From Verrucomicrobiales bacterium (GTDB lineage: Bacteria; Verrucomicrobiota; Verrucomicrobiia; Verrucomicrobiales; DEV007): 64,000 nt of DNA. Below, piece by piece: positions 9,008-18,583 of the stretch. Under the pieces are notes generated by a model. It was not told the DNA's origin. It did no database searches and was given only the letters and a program-made list of their open reading frames with translations. Both the position numbers and the translations under genes were made by a program. The stretch spans positions 124,001 to 188,000 of the forward strand of contig JAEUHH010000062.1 in NCBI GenBank assembly GCA_016795505.1, in the 5' to 3' direction. Position 1 is the stretch's first letter. Each line of letters starts with the position of its first letter.

Positions 9008-10006
9008 ATGCAGCGACTGGACTACCCGGAATTTCTCGCCCGCCGCGACGCCTACGACGCGGCGGTGGCGGCCATGCCGGGGTCGGAGCTGTCGCGGTTC
9101 TGCTCGGCGTCGCATTGGATCCTGGCAGCGCGGGGCCATCTGGCGGGCGAGGAGTGGGCGGGGTCGGAGGGCGATTTCATCTGGTGGGACGAAGCCAGCG
9201 GCACGTGGCTGGTCTTTGGCGAGGCGGCGCGGGGCTACTGGCAGCCGTTCGAGGCGGCATGGCTGTTTGCCTGTCCGGCGGTGGGGCCGGAGGCGGAGGC
9301 GACGGTGAACTGCCTGGAGCAGGCGGCCCGGCTGGGGGACGGGAGCACGGCATTCGCGGTGGGGGGGCTGCCGGAGGGCAGCGGGCTGCTGGACCGACTG
9401 CGGCATTGGGGCCGGCATCGGGCGCAGGGCTACCGGGAGTTTCCGGGCATTGATTGTCTGGCGATCGAGCTGGGCGACGGGGCGGAGGCGTGGCTGGCGC
9501 GGCGCAGCCGGAAATTCCGCCGGTCGCTGTTCACGGCCCAGCGGCGCTGTGAGGAGGCGGGGCTGACGATCGAGTCCCACCGGGGCGGCGGCGACGGCAG
9601 TGATCCCGACCGGCTTTTTTCCCGGCTGATGGCGCTGCAGCAGCGCACGGCGAAGTGGGCCGGGGGCAGCGACATTTTCCTGGACCGTCAGTACCGGGCC
9701 TTTTACCGCGATTTGTTTCGCGATCTCCACCGGACCGGCTCGCTGCGGCTGCTGCTGGCCTCCTGCGAGGGGGAGGATGCGGGTTTCATCTTTGGCGGGA
9801 TCTTCGGGGGCGAGTACCGGGGTCTGCAAATGAGCTACGATGAGACCTGCGCTCACCTGGGGCTGGGGAACTGGCTCCAGTGGCAGAATCTCCAGCGCTG
9901 CGAGGCCGAGGGGGTGGCCCTCTACGATCTGGGCATGGAGGCGGCCTACAAGCTGCGCTGGGCGGACCGGCGGCGGGTCATGCGGCTGGCTTTCATCGCT
10001 TTCTGA
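9008..10006 (+). CDS. CelD/BcsL-type GNAT acyltransferase
   Basis: 332 residues from ATG 9008 (MQRLDYPEFLARRDAYDAA). The C-terminal half matches the Acetyltransf_6 (CelD/BcsL, FemAB-like) pattern: RSRKFRRSLFTAQRRCEEAG, LMALQQRTAKWAG, a core strand LRLLLASCEGEDAGFIFGG, and LQMSYDETCAHLGLGNWLQW leading to ALYDLGMEAAYKLRWADR. These enzymes transfer acyl groups onto polysaccharide or cell-envelope substrates and are cytoplasmic. No signal peptide is present. It sits between two paralogous hydrolase-like genes, so a role in the same envelope modification is plausible but inferred. Confidence 0.75.
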   Translation: MQRLDYPEFLARRDAYDAAVAAMPGSELSRFCSASHWILAARGHLAGEEWAGSEGDFIWWDEASGTWLVFGEAARGYWQPFEAAWLFACPAVGPEAEATVNCLEQAARLGDGSTAFAVGGLPEGSGLLDRLRHWGRHRAQGYREFPGIDCLAIELGDGAEAWLARRSRKFRRSLFTAQRRCEEAGLTIESHRGGGDGSDPDRLFSRLMALQQRTAKWAGGSDIFLDRQYRAFYRDLFRDLHRTGSLRLLLASCEGEDAGFIFGGIFGGEYRGLQMSYDETCAHLGLGNWLQWQNLQRCEAEGVALYDLGMEAAYKLRWADRRRVMRLAFIAF

Positions 10007-10089
10007 CCCCGGTCACGGGCCAAAAAAATTTGCGTCGGCGCGGGATGGACCGATAAAACCACTCCTCCAACCGTTGTTCTCCCCTCCCC

Positions 10090-11247
10090 TTGAAGTCCCG
10101 CATCGCGATCCTCATCGGCTTGGCCGGTCTCGGTCTGTCTGGCTGCACGCTGGGCCACCGCGGTCCGCTGCCGCCGCCCGCGGCGCTGACGGGCGGGGAT
10201 GAATTGGTGGATCAGGCGCGGCAATTGTCGGCGGAAAAGGGACTGGTGGCGGCGCGTGACTTTCTCACCGACGAACTGGCCCGGCGGGACGACTCGCGCG
10301 GGCAGATGGAGATGCGTTTCCGCCGCGCATCGACCGATCCGGACCAGGTGTATGCCGATGCCCTGGCTGCGCAACCGGAGGCCGTCCGCGGCAGCATCGG
10401 CTTTGCTTTCATCCCGGGGATGCGGGCGAAGGCCGGCAACGAGGAGTCGAAGCCGGTGGCGGCGCTGCGTCACGCGGCCACAGCCTGTGAGCGGCGCGGT
10501 TTTCAGGCCCGGCTGATCCCGGCGGTCGGGCGCGGTGACGTGGACAAGAATGCCGCCGCGATGGCCGGCTCGCTGCGGGAGGTCTTTGAGGAGAATGACC
10601 ACGTCTTCCTCGTCGCGAAGTCGAAAGGCGCCCACGATCTGATCTATTTCCTGAGAAATCAGGGCGCGGCTTTCCCGGCCGAGCTGCGTCGAAAACTCCG
10701 CGGCGTCTGCATCCTGGCGGGCACGGTGCAGGGCTCCTACGTGGCGGACTGGTTCGCCAATCATCCGGACCCCTGGGCGGTCGGCGCGCGGGCGTCGCTG
10801 CTGCTCACGGGCAAGGGGGCGCAGATCCCGATGCTGCGCACGGTGGGGCAGTCCCCGTGGCGCGGGGCGCCGGCGACGTTTCCGCGCGACACGTTTCCGC
10901 ACCTGACGTGGATCAATCTCGCGGTGCTGCCCGAGGGCGAGGACGGCCGGGCATCGGGTCGGGAGTGGTCGAAATTCTACAGCGGGCACATCCAGAAGAC
11001 CGCCGGCTGGGAGAGCCCGAGCGATTCGCTGGTCGAGACGGCCGCGGAGGTGTTGCCGGGCCACATCGACGTGCCCGAGTGGATCATCCGGGTGCGGGGA
11101 AACCACGCGTTTCCCTCCGGTCGCTTCCTCGACGGCTCGAAGATCACGCCACGCACGCCGCCGCTGCCCGATGGGATGAATCCCGCCAGCGGGGGCGACA
11201 TCATGGATGCCTTCCTCCGCTCGCTTCCGGCTTCGCTGCTGCGCTGA
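10090..11247 (+). CDS. Putative alpha/beta-hydrolase-fold lipoprotein, paralogue 2
   Basis: 385 residues from a TTG start at 10090 (MKSRIAILIGLAGLGLSGC), chosen because it opens directly into a clean lipoprotein signal with lipobox LSGC; no ATG or GTG gives one. It is a diverged copy of the gene at 7771-8958, with the same candidate triad: KSKGAHD (Ser), SPSDSLVET (Asp) and GNHAFPSGR (His). The ends match too (LRSLPASLLR here, LRALPRSLLR there). It should be anchored to a membrane facing the periplasm. The CelD-like acyltransferase gene lies 83 bases upstream. Enzyme activity is inferred only. Confidence 0.74.
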   Translation: MKSRIAILIGLAGLGLSGCTLGHRGPLPPPAALTGGDELVDQARQLSAEKGLVAARDFLTDELARRDDSRGQMEMRFRRASTDPDQVYADALAAQPEAVRGSIGFAFIPGMRAKAGNEESKPVAALRHAATACERRGFQARLIPAVGRGDVDKNAAAMAGSLREVFEENDHVFLVAKSKGAHDLIYFLRNQGAAFPAELRRKLRGVCILAGTVQGSYVADWFANHPDPWAVGARASLLLTGKGAQIPMLRTVGQSPWRGAPATFPRDTFPHLTWINLAVLPEGEDGRASGREWSKFYSGHIQKTAGWESPSDSLVETAAEVLPGHIDVPEWIIRVRGNHAFPSGRFLDGSKITPRTPPLPDGMNPASGGDIMDAFLRSLPASLLR

Positions 11248-11299
11248 GCCACAGGGAGGTGGCGGCCGGCTTTCGGGCATCGCGGGCATTGCCCGGGCG

Positions 11300-11318
11300 C
11301 GATGTCAGGGTATGATTC
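11300..11318. repeat. Degenerate single unit of the dispersed repeat
   Basis: CGAT, GT, CAGGGT, ATG, ATTC resembles one unit of the 21-bp repeat with two bases missing before the core. It lies 24 bases upstream of the beta-propeller gene start, the usual 5' position of the family. A single weak match of this kind could be chance. Confidence 0.3.
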
Positions 11319-11341
11319 CCGTCCTTTTTCGGATGTCGCCC

Positions 11342-12613
11342 ATGAAAATCGCCCCGCTCCTCCTCCTCGCCGGACTGCTGACCCCGACCCTCGCCGCCGA
11401 GTGGCCGGAATTCCGCGGTCCGACCGCCGACGGCCTCGTTCAGACCGAAGGCCTGCCCACGGAATGGGCCGAGGGAAAGAACATCGCGTGGAAAACGGCG
11501 CTTCCCGGTCTCGGCTGGTCCACTCCGGCCATCGCCGACGGGATCGCGTGGCTCACGTCAGCCAGCCTCGACGGCACCACGCAGACCGTCCATGCCATCG
11601 ACATCAAGACCGGGGACATCGTCTGGGAACAGCTGCTGGTGACCACTGACAACCCCGAGCCGCTGGCCAACAACATGAACACCTACGCGACGCCGTCGCC
11701 GGTGGTCGCCGATGGCCGCGTCTATGTCCATTTCGGCAGCTACGGCACCTTTTGCCTCGATGCGAAAAGCCGCGCCATCCTCTGGCAGCGCCGCGACCTG
11801 ACGAACAGCCACTGGCGCGGGCCGGGCTCCTCGCCGGCCCTGTGGAAGGACAAGCTGATCCTCACTTTCGACGGCGCCGACCAGCAATATCTGGTGGCTC
11901 TCGACACCGCCACGGGCCGCACCGTGTGGCGGCGCGACCGCTCCACCGCCTACGGCGACGAGGACCCGAAGACGGGACGCCCGGCGAACAGCGGCGACAT
12001 GCGCAAGGGCTACAGCACGCCGGTCTTCGTCCCGATCGACGGGGTGACGCATCTGGTGAGCAACTCCGCCAAGGCCTGCTGGGCCTACGATCCCGACACC
12101 GGCGAGGAGCTGTGGCACGTGAACTACCCGACGCACTCGCCGTCCTCGCGGCCGGTCTTTTCCCAGGAACTCGGCCTCATTTTCATCAACACCGGCCTCG
12201 GCAAGGCCGAGATCTGGGCCATCCGCGCCGATGCGAAGGCACGGGGCGACATCGGCGGCACCCATGTCGCGTGGAAGCTGCTCAAGCGCACGCCGAAGCG
12301 CTCCAGCCCGGTGCTGGTGGGTCATCTCCTCTTCATGGCCAACGACGGCATCGCCGCCTGTGCCGATGCCCGCACCGGCGAGCTGCTCTGGCAGGAGCGC
12401 GCCGGCGGCGAGTACAGCGCTTCGCTGCTCTCCGACGGGAAGCACGTGTGGTTCTTCGACGAGGTGGGCCTCTGCACCGTGGTCAAGGCGACCGCCACCT
12501 ACGAGAAGGTCGCGGAAAATTCCCTCGATGCCGGTTGCCTCGCCTCGCCAGCCGTGGCCGACGGGGCGCTGTTTGTCCGCACCCGGACGCATCTTTACCG
12601 CATCGGGCAGTGA
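11342..12613 (+). CDS. PQQ-like beta-propeller (BamB-type) exported protein
   Basis: 423 residues from ATG 11342, starting with a Sec signal peptide (MKIAPLLLLAGLLTPTLAAE). The mature protein begins WPEFRGPTADGLVQTEGLP, the usual opening of planctomycete/verrucomicrobial PQQ-binding-like repeat proteins. It then carries repeated blade motifs such as VHAIDIKTGDIVWEQ, LVALDTATGRTVWRRD, CWAYDPDTGEELWHV and CADARTGELLWQER. It is probably a periplasmic 7-8-bladed propeller. Whether it binds PQQ or acts as an assembly scaffold cannot be told. It converges with leuS, 33 bases away. Confidence 0.85.
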   Translation: MKIAPLLLLAGLLTPTLAAEWPEFRGPTADGLVQTEGLPTEWAEGKNIAWKTALPGLGWSTPAIADGIAWLTSASLDGTTQTVHAIDIKTGDIVWEQLLVTTDNPEPLANNMNTYATPSPVVADGRVYVHFGSYGTFCLDAKSRAILWQRRDLTNSHWRGPGSSPALWKDKLILTFDGADQQYLVALDTATGRTVWRRDRSTAYGDEDPKTGRPANSGDMRKGYSTPVFVPIDGVTHLVSNSAKACWAYDPDTGEELWHVNYPTHSPSSRPVFSQELGLIFINTGLGKAEIWAIRADAKARGDIGGTHVAWKLLKRTPKRSSPVLVGHLLFMANDGIAACADARTGELLWQERAGGEYSASLLSDGKHVWFFDEVGLCTVVKATATYEKVAENSLDAGCLASPAVADGALFVRTRTHLYRIGQ

Positions 12614-12646
12614 TCGACCTGGAGCGTTCCGAGCCGCGGAGCCAGC

Positions 12647-15208
12647 TCAGTTCGCCACCACGTTGACCAGCCGGCCGGGCACCACGATCACTTTCCGCAC
12701 GGTCAGACCGGCGGTGTGCTCCTGGACACGTTCGCGGGCTAGAGCCTGGGCTTCGACCTGCTCCTTGGTGGCCTCGCGGGGCACGGTCATCTTGTCGCGC
12801 ACCTTGCCATTGACCTGGATCACGATCTCCAACTCGTCCTCCACCAGACAGCTCTCGTCGTAGGCCGGCCAGTCGAGGCTGGCCAGCTCCGCCGCAGGAA
12901 CGGCATCGGGGAAGGCTGCCGCGAGATGGGCGTGCAGCTCTTCGGTGAGGTGCGGGGCGAAGGGATTCAGCACGCGAAGCAGCAGGTCGATCGACCGCAC
13001 CGGCACGGGATCGAGGCCGGTCAGCTCGTTGGTGCAGACCATCATCTGGGCGATGGCGGTGTTGAAGCTCATCGCCTCGATGTCGTCGCCGACCTTCTTG
13101 ATGGTGGCGTGGACGACCTTGTTGGTTGCCTTCGACGGCTCGACATCGGCCACGGCGGCGCGACGGGACCACTCTCCCTCCTGATTGGTTTCAAAGACGA
13201 GCCGCCACACCCGCGCGAGGAAGCGATAGACGCCCTCCACGCCCTTCATCGACCACGGCTTCACCTGCTCCAGCGGCCCCATGAACATTTCGTAGAGCCG
13301 GAGCGCGTCGGCCCCGTACTCCTCGACCACGTCGTCGGGATTGACCACGTTGCCGCGGGACTTGGACATCTTCTGCCCGTCCTCGCCGAGGATGAGGCCC
13401 TGATTGACCAGCTTCTGGAACGGCTCCGGCGTCGTGACATGGCCGAGGTCGTGGAGGACTTTGTGCCAGAAGCGCGCATAGAGCAGATGCAGCACGGCGT
13501 GCTCGGTGCCGCCGACGTAGAGATCGACGCCCCCGGGATTTCCATTCTTCCCGAGCCAGTAAGCTTCGGCCTCGCTGCTGATGAATCGCTCCGCATTGCG
13601 CGCGTCACAATACCGCAGGTAGTACCAGCATGATCCGGCCCACTGCGGCATCGTGTTCGTCTCGCGGGTCACGCCGTTGCCGAGATCGACCCAGGCGGTC
13701 GCCTTCGACAGGATCGGCTCGGGACTGCCGCTCGGCTTGTAGTCGTCCAGCTCCGGCGCCAGCAGGGGCAATTCCGAATCCGCGATCGCCTCGTGGCGCC
13801 CTTCCTTCCAGATGATGGGAAAGGGCTCGCCCCAGTAGCGCTGGCGGGAGAACAGCCAGTCGCGGAGTTTGAAATTCACCGTCTTCTTGCCGAGGCCCTT
13901 TTCTTCGAGCCAGGTAATGATTTTGGCCTTGGCCTCGGGCGTGGGCAGGCCGTCGAGGAAGCCGGAGTGGATGGCGATGCCGTTGCCGGTGAAGCAGGTG
14001 TCCGTGTTTCCCTCGGGGGCTTTCACCACCTCGATCACCGGAATCCCATACTGCTTCGCAAACTCAAAATCCCGCTCATCGTGCGCCGGCACGGCCATGA
14101 TCGCTCCGGTGCCGTAGCTCATCATCACGTAGTCGGCGATCCACACGGGGATTGCCTCACCGTTCACGGGATTGGTCGCCGTGCCGCCGGTGAAAACGCC
14201 GGTTTTCTCCTTCGCCAACTCGGTGCGCTCGAGATCGGACTTCGCGGCACAGACCTTGCGGTAGGCTTCGACGGCGTCGCGCTGTTCCGGGGTCGTGATC
14301 TTGTCCACCAGCGGATGTTCGGGCGCCAGGACCATGTAGGTCGCGCCAAACAGCGTGTCCGGCCGCGTCGTGAAGACCGTGACCGTCTCACCGCCGATGG
14401 TGAAATCGACCTCTGCGCCCTCGCTGCGGCCGATCCAGTTTTTCTGGAGCAATTTGATGCCTTCGGGCCAGTCGAGGCCGTCCAGTTCGTCGATGAGCCG
14501 CTGGGCGTAGGCGGTGATGCGCAGCATCCACTGCTTCAGCGGCCGCCGCTCGACGGCGTGGCCCTTGGCGCGCCACTCCTCGACCTCCTCGTTCGCGAGC
14601 ACCGTGCCGAGATCGGGACACCAGTTCACCGGTGCCTCGGCGACATAAGCCAGGCGCCGCGCGTCGATCTCGTCGCGGCTCAGGCCACGGGCTTCCAGCT
14701 CGGCGATGGGGCGGGCCCGTCCGGTGGTCTCGTCGACGTAGCTGTGATAGAGCTGGAGGAAGATCCACTGGGTCCAGCGCACGTAATCGGGGTCGGTGGT
14801 GTTCACCTCGCGATCCCAGTCGTAGGCAAAGCCGAGGCGCTTGAGCTGGCGGCGGAAGTTGTTGACGTTGTTTTCCGTGTTGATGCGCGGATGCTCGCCG
14901 GTCTTGCGGGCGTGCTCCTCGGCGGGCAGGCCAAAGGCGTCCCAGCCCATCGGGTGCAGCACATTGCAGCCGCGCTGGCGTTTGTAGCGGGTGATGATGT
15001 CCGTCGCCGTGTAGCCCTCGGGATGACCCACGTGGAGGCCCGCACCGCTCGGGTAGGGGAACATGTCGAGCACGTAATATTTCGGCCGGGCCGGATCGAA
15101 TCCCGGCTCGCCCGGATTGGGCACGGAAAAGGTCTTCCGCGCCTCCCAATGGGCCTGCCATTTGGGCTCGAAGGTGTCGAAGGGGAATTGTTTGCGTCGC
15201 TCGGACAT
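12647..15208 (-). CDS. leuS: Leucyl-tRNA synthetase
   Basis: 853 residues, the usual LeuRS length. It charges tRNA-Leu. The class I HIGH-type motif is HVGH at residues 59-62 inside [17 protein letters not shown]. The KMSKS motif is exact ([16 protein letters not shown], around residue 610). The editing (CP1) domain is present, with the [21 protein letters not shown] block and [15 protein letters not shown]. The C-terminal domain ends in a VNGKVRDKM-type tRNA-binding module. The start [21 protein letters not shown] is the standard LeuRS opening. It is divergent from the DUF2238 gene with a 186-bp gap. Confidence 0.97.
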   Translation of the reverse strand: MSERRKQFPFDTFEPKWQAHWEARKTFSVPNPGEPGFDPARPKYYVLDMFPYPSGAGLHVGHPEGYTATDIITRYKRQRGCNVLHPMGWDAFGLPAEEHARKTGEHPRINTENNVNNFRRQLKRLGFAYDWDREVNTTDPDYVRWTQWIFLQLYHSYVDETTGRARPIAELEARGLSRDEIDARRLAYVAEAPVNWCPDLGTVLANEEVEEWRAKGHAVERRPLKQWMLRITAYAQRLIDELDGLDWPEGIKLLQKNWIGRSEGAEVDFTIGGETVTVFTTRPDTLFGATYMVLAPEHPLVDKITTPEQRDAVEAYRKVCAAKSDLERTELAKEKTGVFTGGTATNPVNGEAIPVWIADYVMMSYGTGAIMAVPAHDERDFEFAKQYGIPVIEVVKAPEGNTDTCFTGNGIAIHSGFLDGLPTPEAKAKIITWLEEKGLGKKTVNFKLRDWLFSRQRYWGEPFPIIWKEGRHEAIADSELPLLAPELDDYKPSGSPEPILSKATAWVDLGNGVTRETNTMPQWAGSCWYYLRYCDARNAERFISSEAEAYWLGKNGNPGGVDLYVGGTEHAVLHLLYARFWHKVLHDLGHVTTPEPFQKLVNQGLILGEDGQKMSKSRGNVVNPDDVVEEYGADALRLYEMFMGPLEQVKPWSMKGVEGVYRFLARVWRLVFETNQEGEWSRRAAVADVEPSKATNKVVHATIKKVGDDIEAMSFNTAIAQMMVCTNELTGLDPVPVRSIDLLLRVLNPFAPHLTEELHAHLAAAFPDAVPAAELASLDWPAYDESCLVEDELEIVIQVNGKVRDKMTVPREATKEQVEAQALARERVQEHTAGLTVRKVIVVPGRLVNVVAN

Positions 15209-15394
15209 GGTCGGACGGGGGAAAAGGAGAAAGCCGCCAAGTTACCGGCTTCCCGGCGTGCCGCAACCGGGGAAGGGGGTGGCGGGAAAGGCACGCGGCG
15301 ATTGCGAGCAGGCAGCGCCTGCCTGCCGCGATTTTGGGCTGGCGTTTCCCCCGCGTCCGGCCCGATCATCTGACTGTCACGCCGACAACCACCC

Positions 15395-16093
15395 ATGAGC
15401 CCCCCTTTTCCGCCCACCCACCGGCGATTCCTCATCGCCCTCGCGGTCGTGTATGCCGTTTGGTGGCTGATCTGTGCCCATGAGCCCCGGATGCGGACCG
15501 ACTGGTGGCTGGAAAACGTGCTGATCCTGTTCATCATCCCCTTCCTGCTGATCACCGGCCGGTGGTTTGTGTTTTCGCGGACCTCCTACGCGATCACCTT
15601 TGTCTTCCTGGCCCTCCACACCCTGGGCGCCCACTACACCTACTCCGAGGTGCCCTACGATGCCTGGTTCCGCCGCCTCACGGGGATCTCGATCGATGAA
15701 ACCTTCGGCTGGGAGCGCAATCACTTCGACCGGTCGGTCCACTTTCTCTACGGTTTCCTCTGCACCTGGCCGTATCGCGAGGCCTTCTACTACGTCGCCA
15801 CGCCGCGCCGGACCTACTGGAGCTACCTCCTGACGCTGTGCTTCAGCGCCGCCACCTCGACTCTTTACGAACTGCTCGAGTGGCTGGCCGCCGTGCTCTA
15901 TGGCGGCGAGTTGGGCATGGCCTTCCTCGGGACCCAGGGCGACATCTGGGATGCCCACTGGGATATGCTGCTGGCCGCCGGGGGCGCCCTGCTCTGCTTC
16001 GCCGTCATGCTCCTCATCCAGGCGGCGACGGGCCGCGACTTCCCCCGCGAGTGGGGCGAAAGCCGTCGGCCTGTCGCAGCCTCTGCTCCGTAA
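15395..16093 (+). CDS. DUF2238 (YjdF-type) integral membrane protein
   Basis: 232 residues with about six membrane segments, beginning FLIALAVVYAVWWLICAHEP. The family marks are LHTLGAHYTYSEVPYDAWF, ERNHFDRSVHFLYGF and the near-C-terminal GTQGDIWDAHWDMLLAAGG, with conserved Asp, His and Trp near the membrane faces. This is the DUF2238/YjdF family, whose function is not established. The gene is followed by repeat locus B and then the PSCyt1 gene. No functional link to the neighbours is evident. Confidence 0.85.
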   Translation: MSPPFPPTHRRFLIALAVVYAVWWLICAHEPRMRTDWWLENVLILFIIPFLLITGRWFVFSRTSYAITFVFLALHTLGAHYTYSEVPYDAWFRRLTGISIDETFGWERNHFDRSVHFLYGFLCTWPYREAFYYVATPRRTYWSYLLTLCFSAATSTLYELLEWLAAVLYGGELGMAFLGTQGDIWDAHWDMLLAAGGALLCFAVMLLIQAATGRDFPREWGESRRPVAASAP

Positions 16094-16143
16094 TGGCGTC
16101 CCTCGAAAGCCCCGCCGTTTTCACCGAAATTTTGGCCACTTTC

Positions 16144-16186
16144 CGGAGAGACCCTGTCTGATCTCCGATCCTACCCTGTCTCATCG
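16144..16186. repeat. Dispersed 22-bp-period repeat, locus B (2 direct units)
   Basis: Unit 1 is 16144-16164 (CGGA, GAG, ACCCTGT, CTG, ATCT). After one C, unit 2 is 16166-16186 (CGAT, CCT, ACCCTGT, CTC, ATCG). Unlike locus A, both units point the same way, so this copy cannot fold into the long inter-unit hairpin. It lies 26 bp upstream of the PSCyt1 gene start, in the 118-bp gap after the DUF2238 gene. Confidence 0.8.
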
Positions 16187-16211
16187 TCACCGCACCGCGC
16201 CGAGCCGCCGC

Positions 16212-18578
16212 ATGAAACGCCTGACCGTCCTCCTCATCTGCCTGGCCGCCCTGCCCGCGGCCGCGGCTCCCACGCCGGTCGATTTCAACCGCGACATCCG
16301 GCCCATCCTCTCGGACAAATGCTTTTTCTGCCACGGCCCGGACGCCGCCGAGCGCAAGGCCGACCTGCGGCTCGACACCGCCGAGGGTGCCACGGCCGAT
16401 CTCGGCGGTTATGCCGCCATCGTGCCCGGCCAGCCGGAGAAAAGCGAGTTCGTCGCCCGCATCACCGCCACCGACGCGGATGAGATCATGCCGCCGCCGG
16501 ATTCGCACAAAACACTCAAGCCGGCCGAGATTGCCCTCCTGACCCGCTGGATCCAGGAAGGCGCCGCCTACTCCGCTCCCTGGGCCTATGTGGCACCGCG
16601 GAAGCATCCCGAGCCGGCTGTGAAAGACGCCGCCTGGCCGACCAACTGGGTGGACCGCTTCATCCTGAGCCGGCTCGAGGCCGCGGGGCTCACCCCGTCG
16701 CCCCAGGCCGACCGCGTCACCCTGATCCGACGCCTCCATTTCGATCTCACCGGCCTGCCGCCCTCGCCCCGCGCCGTAGCGGACTTCGTCGCCGTCCCGG
16801 AGGATCGGGTCGAGGCCGCCTGGGCGGCGCTGGTCGATGATCTGCTGAAATCGCCGCGGCATGGCGAGCGCCTCGCCGTCTATTGGCTCGATCTGGTGCG
16901 CTATGCCGACACGGTCGGCTATCACGGCGATCAGGACCACCACATCTCGCCCTACCGCGACTGGGTGGTCGACGCGCTGAACGCCAACCTGCCCTTCGAC
17001 CAGTTCACCCGCGAGCAGCTCGCCGGCGACCTGCTGCCCGGCGCGACGCTCGACCAGAAGGTGGCCACTGGTTACAACCGCCTGCTCCAGACCTCCCACG
17101 AGGGCGGGGTGCAGGAAAAGGAATACCTCGCCATCTACGCCGCCGACCGGGTGCGGAACGTCTCCAGCGTCTGGATGGGCAGCACCCTCGGCTGCGCCCA
17201 ATGCCACGACCACAAATACGATCCCTATACGGCGCGGGATTTCTACACCATGGCCGCCTTTTTTGCCGATGTGGACGAAGCCGCCCACCTCAACGGCGAG
17301 CAGCGGCGCGGGCTGAATTTCAATTCCCTGCCCAGTCCGCGTCCGCCGGAAATCGCCGTGCCGGACCACGCGGATCGCCCCCGGCTCGCCGAGTTGGAGG
17401 CCACCCTGGCCCGCCAGACGGCCGCGGGCCAACCCACCACCGAGACCCAGGCCGCCATCGATGCGATCCGGAAGCGCGCCCGCCTCTCCATGGTCACCGC
17501 GGCGCTGCCTGAGCCCCGCATGACCCGCTTGCTGCCCCGGGGCAACTGGCTCGACGACAGCGGCGAGGTGGTGCAGCCGGCCATCCCCGCGTTTCTCGGA
17601 AAGCTGGAAACCGGGGACCGCCGCGCCAACCGGCTCGATCTCGCGAACTGGTTCACGGACGCGGAAAATGGCGCCGGCGGCCTGACGGCGCGGGTCTTCG
17701 CGAACCGCTACTGGTATCTGCTTTTCGGCGAGGGGCTGTCGCGCTCCCTCGACGACTTCGGCGGTCAGGGCGAGCCTCCCTCGCATCCCGAACTGCTCGA
17801 CAACCTGGCCGTCGCCTATGTCGAAAGCGGCTGGGACACCCGGGCCCTGATCCGGCTGCTGGTCACGAGTCGCGCCTACCGACAGAGTTCGGTTGTTTCA
17901 CCCGCCCTGCGGGAGCAAGATCCGGAGAATCGCCTCGTCGCCCGCCAGGCGCGGCACCGATTGCCCGCCGAGATGATCCGCGATACCGCCCTGGCCGTCA
18001 GCGGCCTGCTCGTGCTCGACGAGGGTGGTCGCAGCGCGCGGCCCTACCAGCCGGAGGGCTATTACAAGCACCTCAATTTCCCCACCCGCACCTACGTCGC
18101 CGACCAAGACACCAGCCAGTGGCGGCGAGGGCTCTACGTCCACTGGCAGCGGCAATTCCTCCACCCGATGATGAAGGCGATGGATGCCCCGAGTCGCGAG
18201 GAGTGCACCGCCCAGCGTCCCCGGTCGAACACGCCCAGCGCCGCCCTGGTGCTGCTGAACGACCCCACCTTCATCGAGGCGGCGCGCGTCTTTGCCGCCC
18301 GCGTGCTGGCCGAGGGCGGCACCGGTGTGGCCGAGCAGATCGATTTTGCCTGCCGCGAGACCCTTTCCCGACCGGCCGATGCCGACGAGCGCCAGTTGCT
18401 GGAAAACCTCCTCGCCGTCACCCGAGCCGAGTACGAATCCGATCCCGCCGCCGCCCGGGCGCTGCTCGGCGTGGGCTTGAAGCCCGCCCCCGATGGCATC
18501 GACGTGGTGGAGCTGGCCTCGTGGACCGCCGTGACCCGCGCCCTGCTGAACCTGAGCGAAACCTTCACCCGCAACTGA
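16212..18578 (+). CDS. PSCyt1-DUF1549-DUF1553 exported cytochrome protein
   Basis: 788 residues from ATG 16212 (signal peptide MKRLTVLLICLAALPAAAAP). The N-terminal planctomycete cytochrome C domain has the haem motif CFFCH in VDFNRDIRPILSDKCFFCHG. DUF1549 (PSCyt2) follows from about residue 140 (WVDRFILSRLEAAGLTPSPQ, with RLHFDLTGLPPSP), including a second CxxCH, CAQCH, near residue 330. DUF1553 fills the C-terminal half (ANRYWYLLFGEGLSRSLDDFG, and WDTRALIRLLVTSRAYRQSS). Such proteins pair with DUF1501 proteins and are thought to act in extracytoplasmic degradation of complex substrates; the substrate is unknown. Five bases separate it from the DUF1501 gene. Confidence 0.92.
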   Translation: MKRLTVLLICLAALPAAAAPTPVDFNRDIRPILSDKCFFCHGPDAAERKADLRLDTAEGATADLGGYAAIVPGQPEKSEFVARITATDADEIMPPPDSHKTLKPAEIALLTRWIQEGAAYSAPWAYVAPRKHPEPAVKDAAWPTNWVDRFILSRLEAAGLTPSPQADRVTLIRRLHFDLTGLPPSPRAVADFVAVPEDRVEAAWAALVDDLLKSPRHGERLAVYWLDLVRYADTVGYHGDQDHHISPYRDWVVDALNANLPFDQFTREQLAGDLLPGATLDQKVATGYNRLLQTSHEGGVQEKEYLAIYAADRVRNVSSVWMGSTLGCAQCHDHKYDPYTARDFYTMAAFFADVDEAAHLNGEQRRGLNFNSLPSPRPPEIAVPDHADRPRLAELEATLARQTAAGQPTTETQAAIDAIRKRARLSMVTAALPEPRMTRLLPRGNWLDDSGEVVQPAIPAFLGKLETGDRRANRLDLANWFTDAENGAGGLTARVFANRYWYLLFGEGLSRSLDDFGGQGEPPSHPELLDNLAVAYVESGWDTRALIRLLVTSRAYRQSSVVSPALREQDPENRLVARQARHRLPAEMIRDTALAVSGLLVLDEGGRSARPYQPEGYYKHLNFPTRTYVADQDTSQWRRGLYVHWQRQFLHPMMKAMDAPSREECTAQRPRSNTPSAALVLLNDPTFIEAARVFAARVLAEGGTGVAEQIDFACRETLSRPADADERQLLENLLAVTRAEYESDPAAARALLGVGLKPAPDGIDVVELASWTAVTRALLNLSETFTRN

Positions 18579-18583
18579 AAGCC

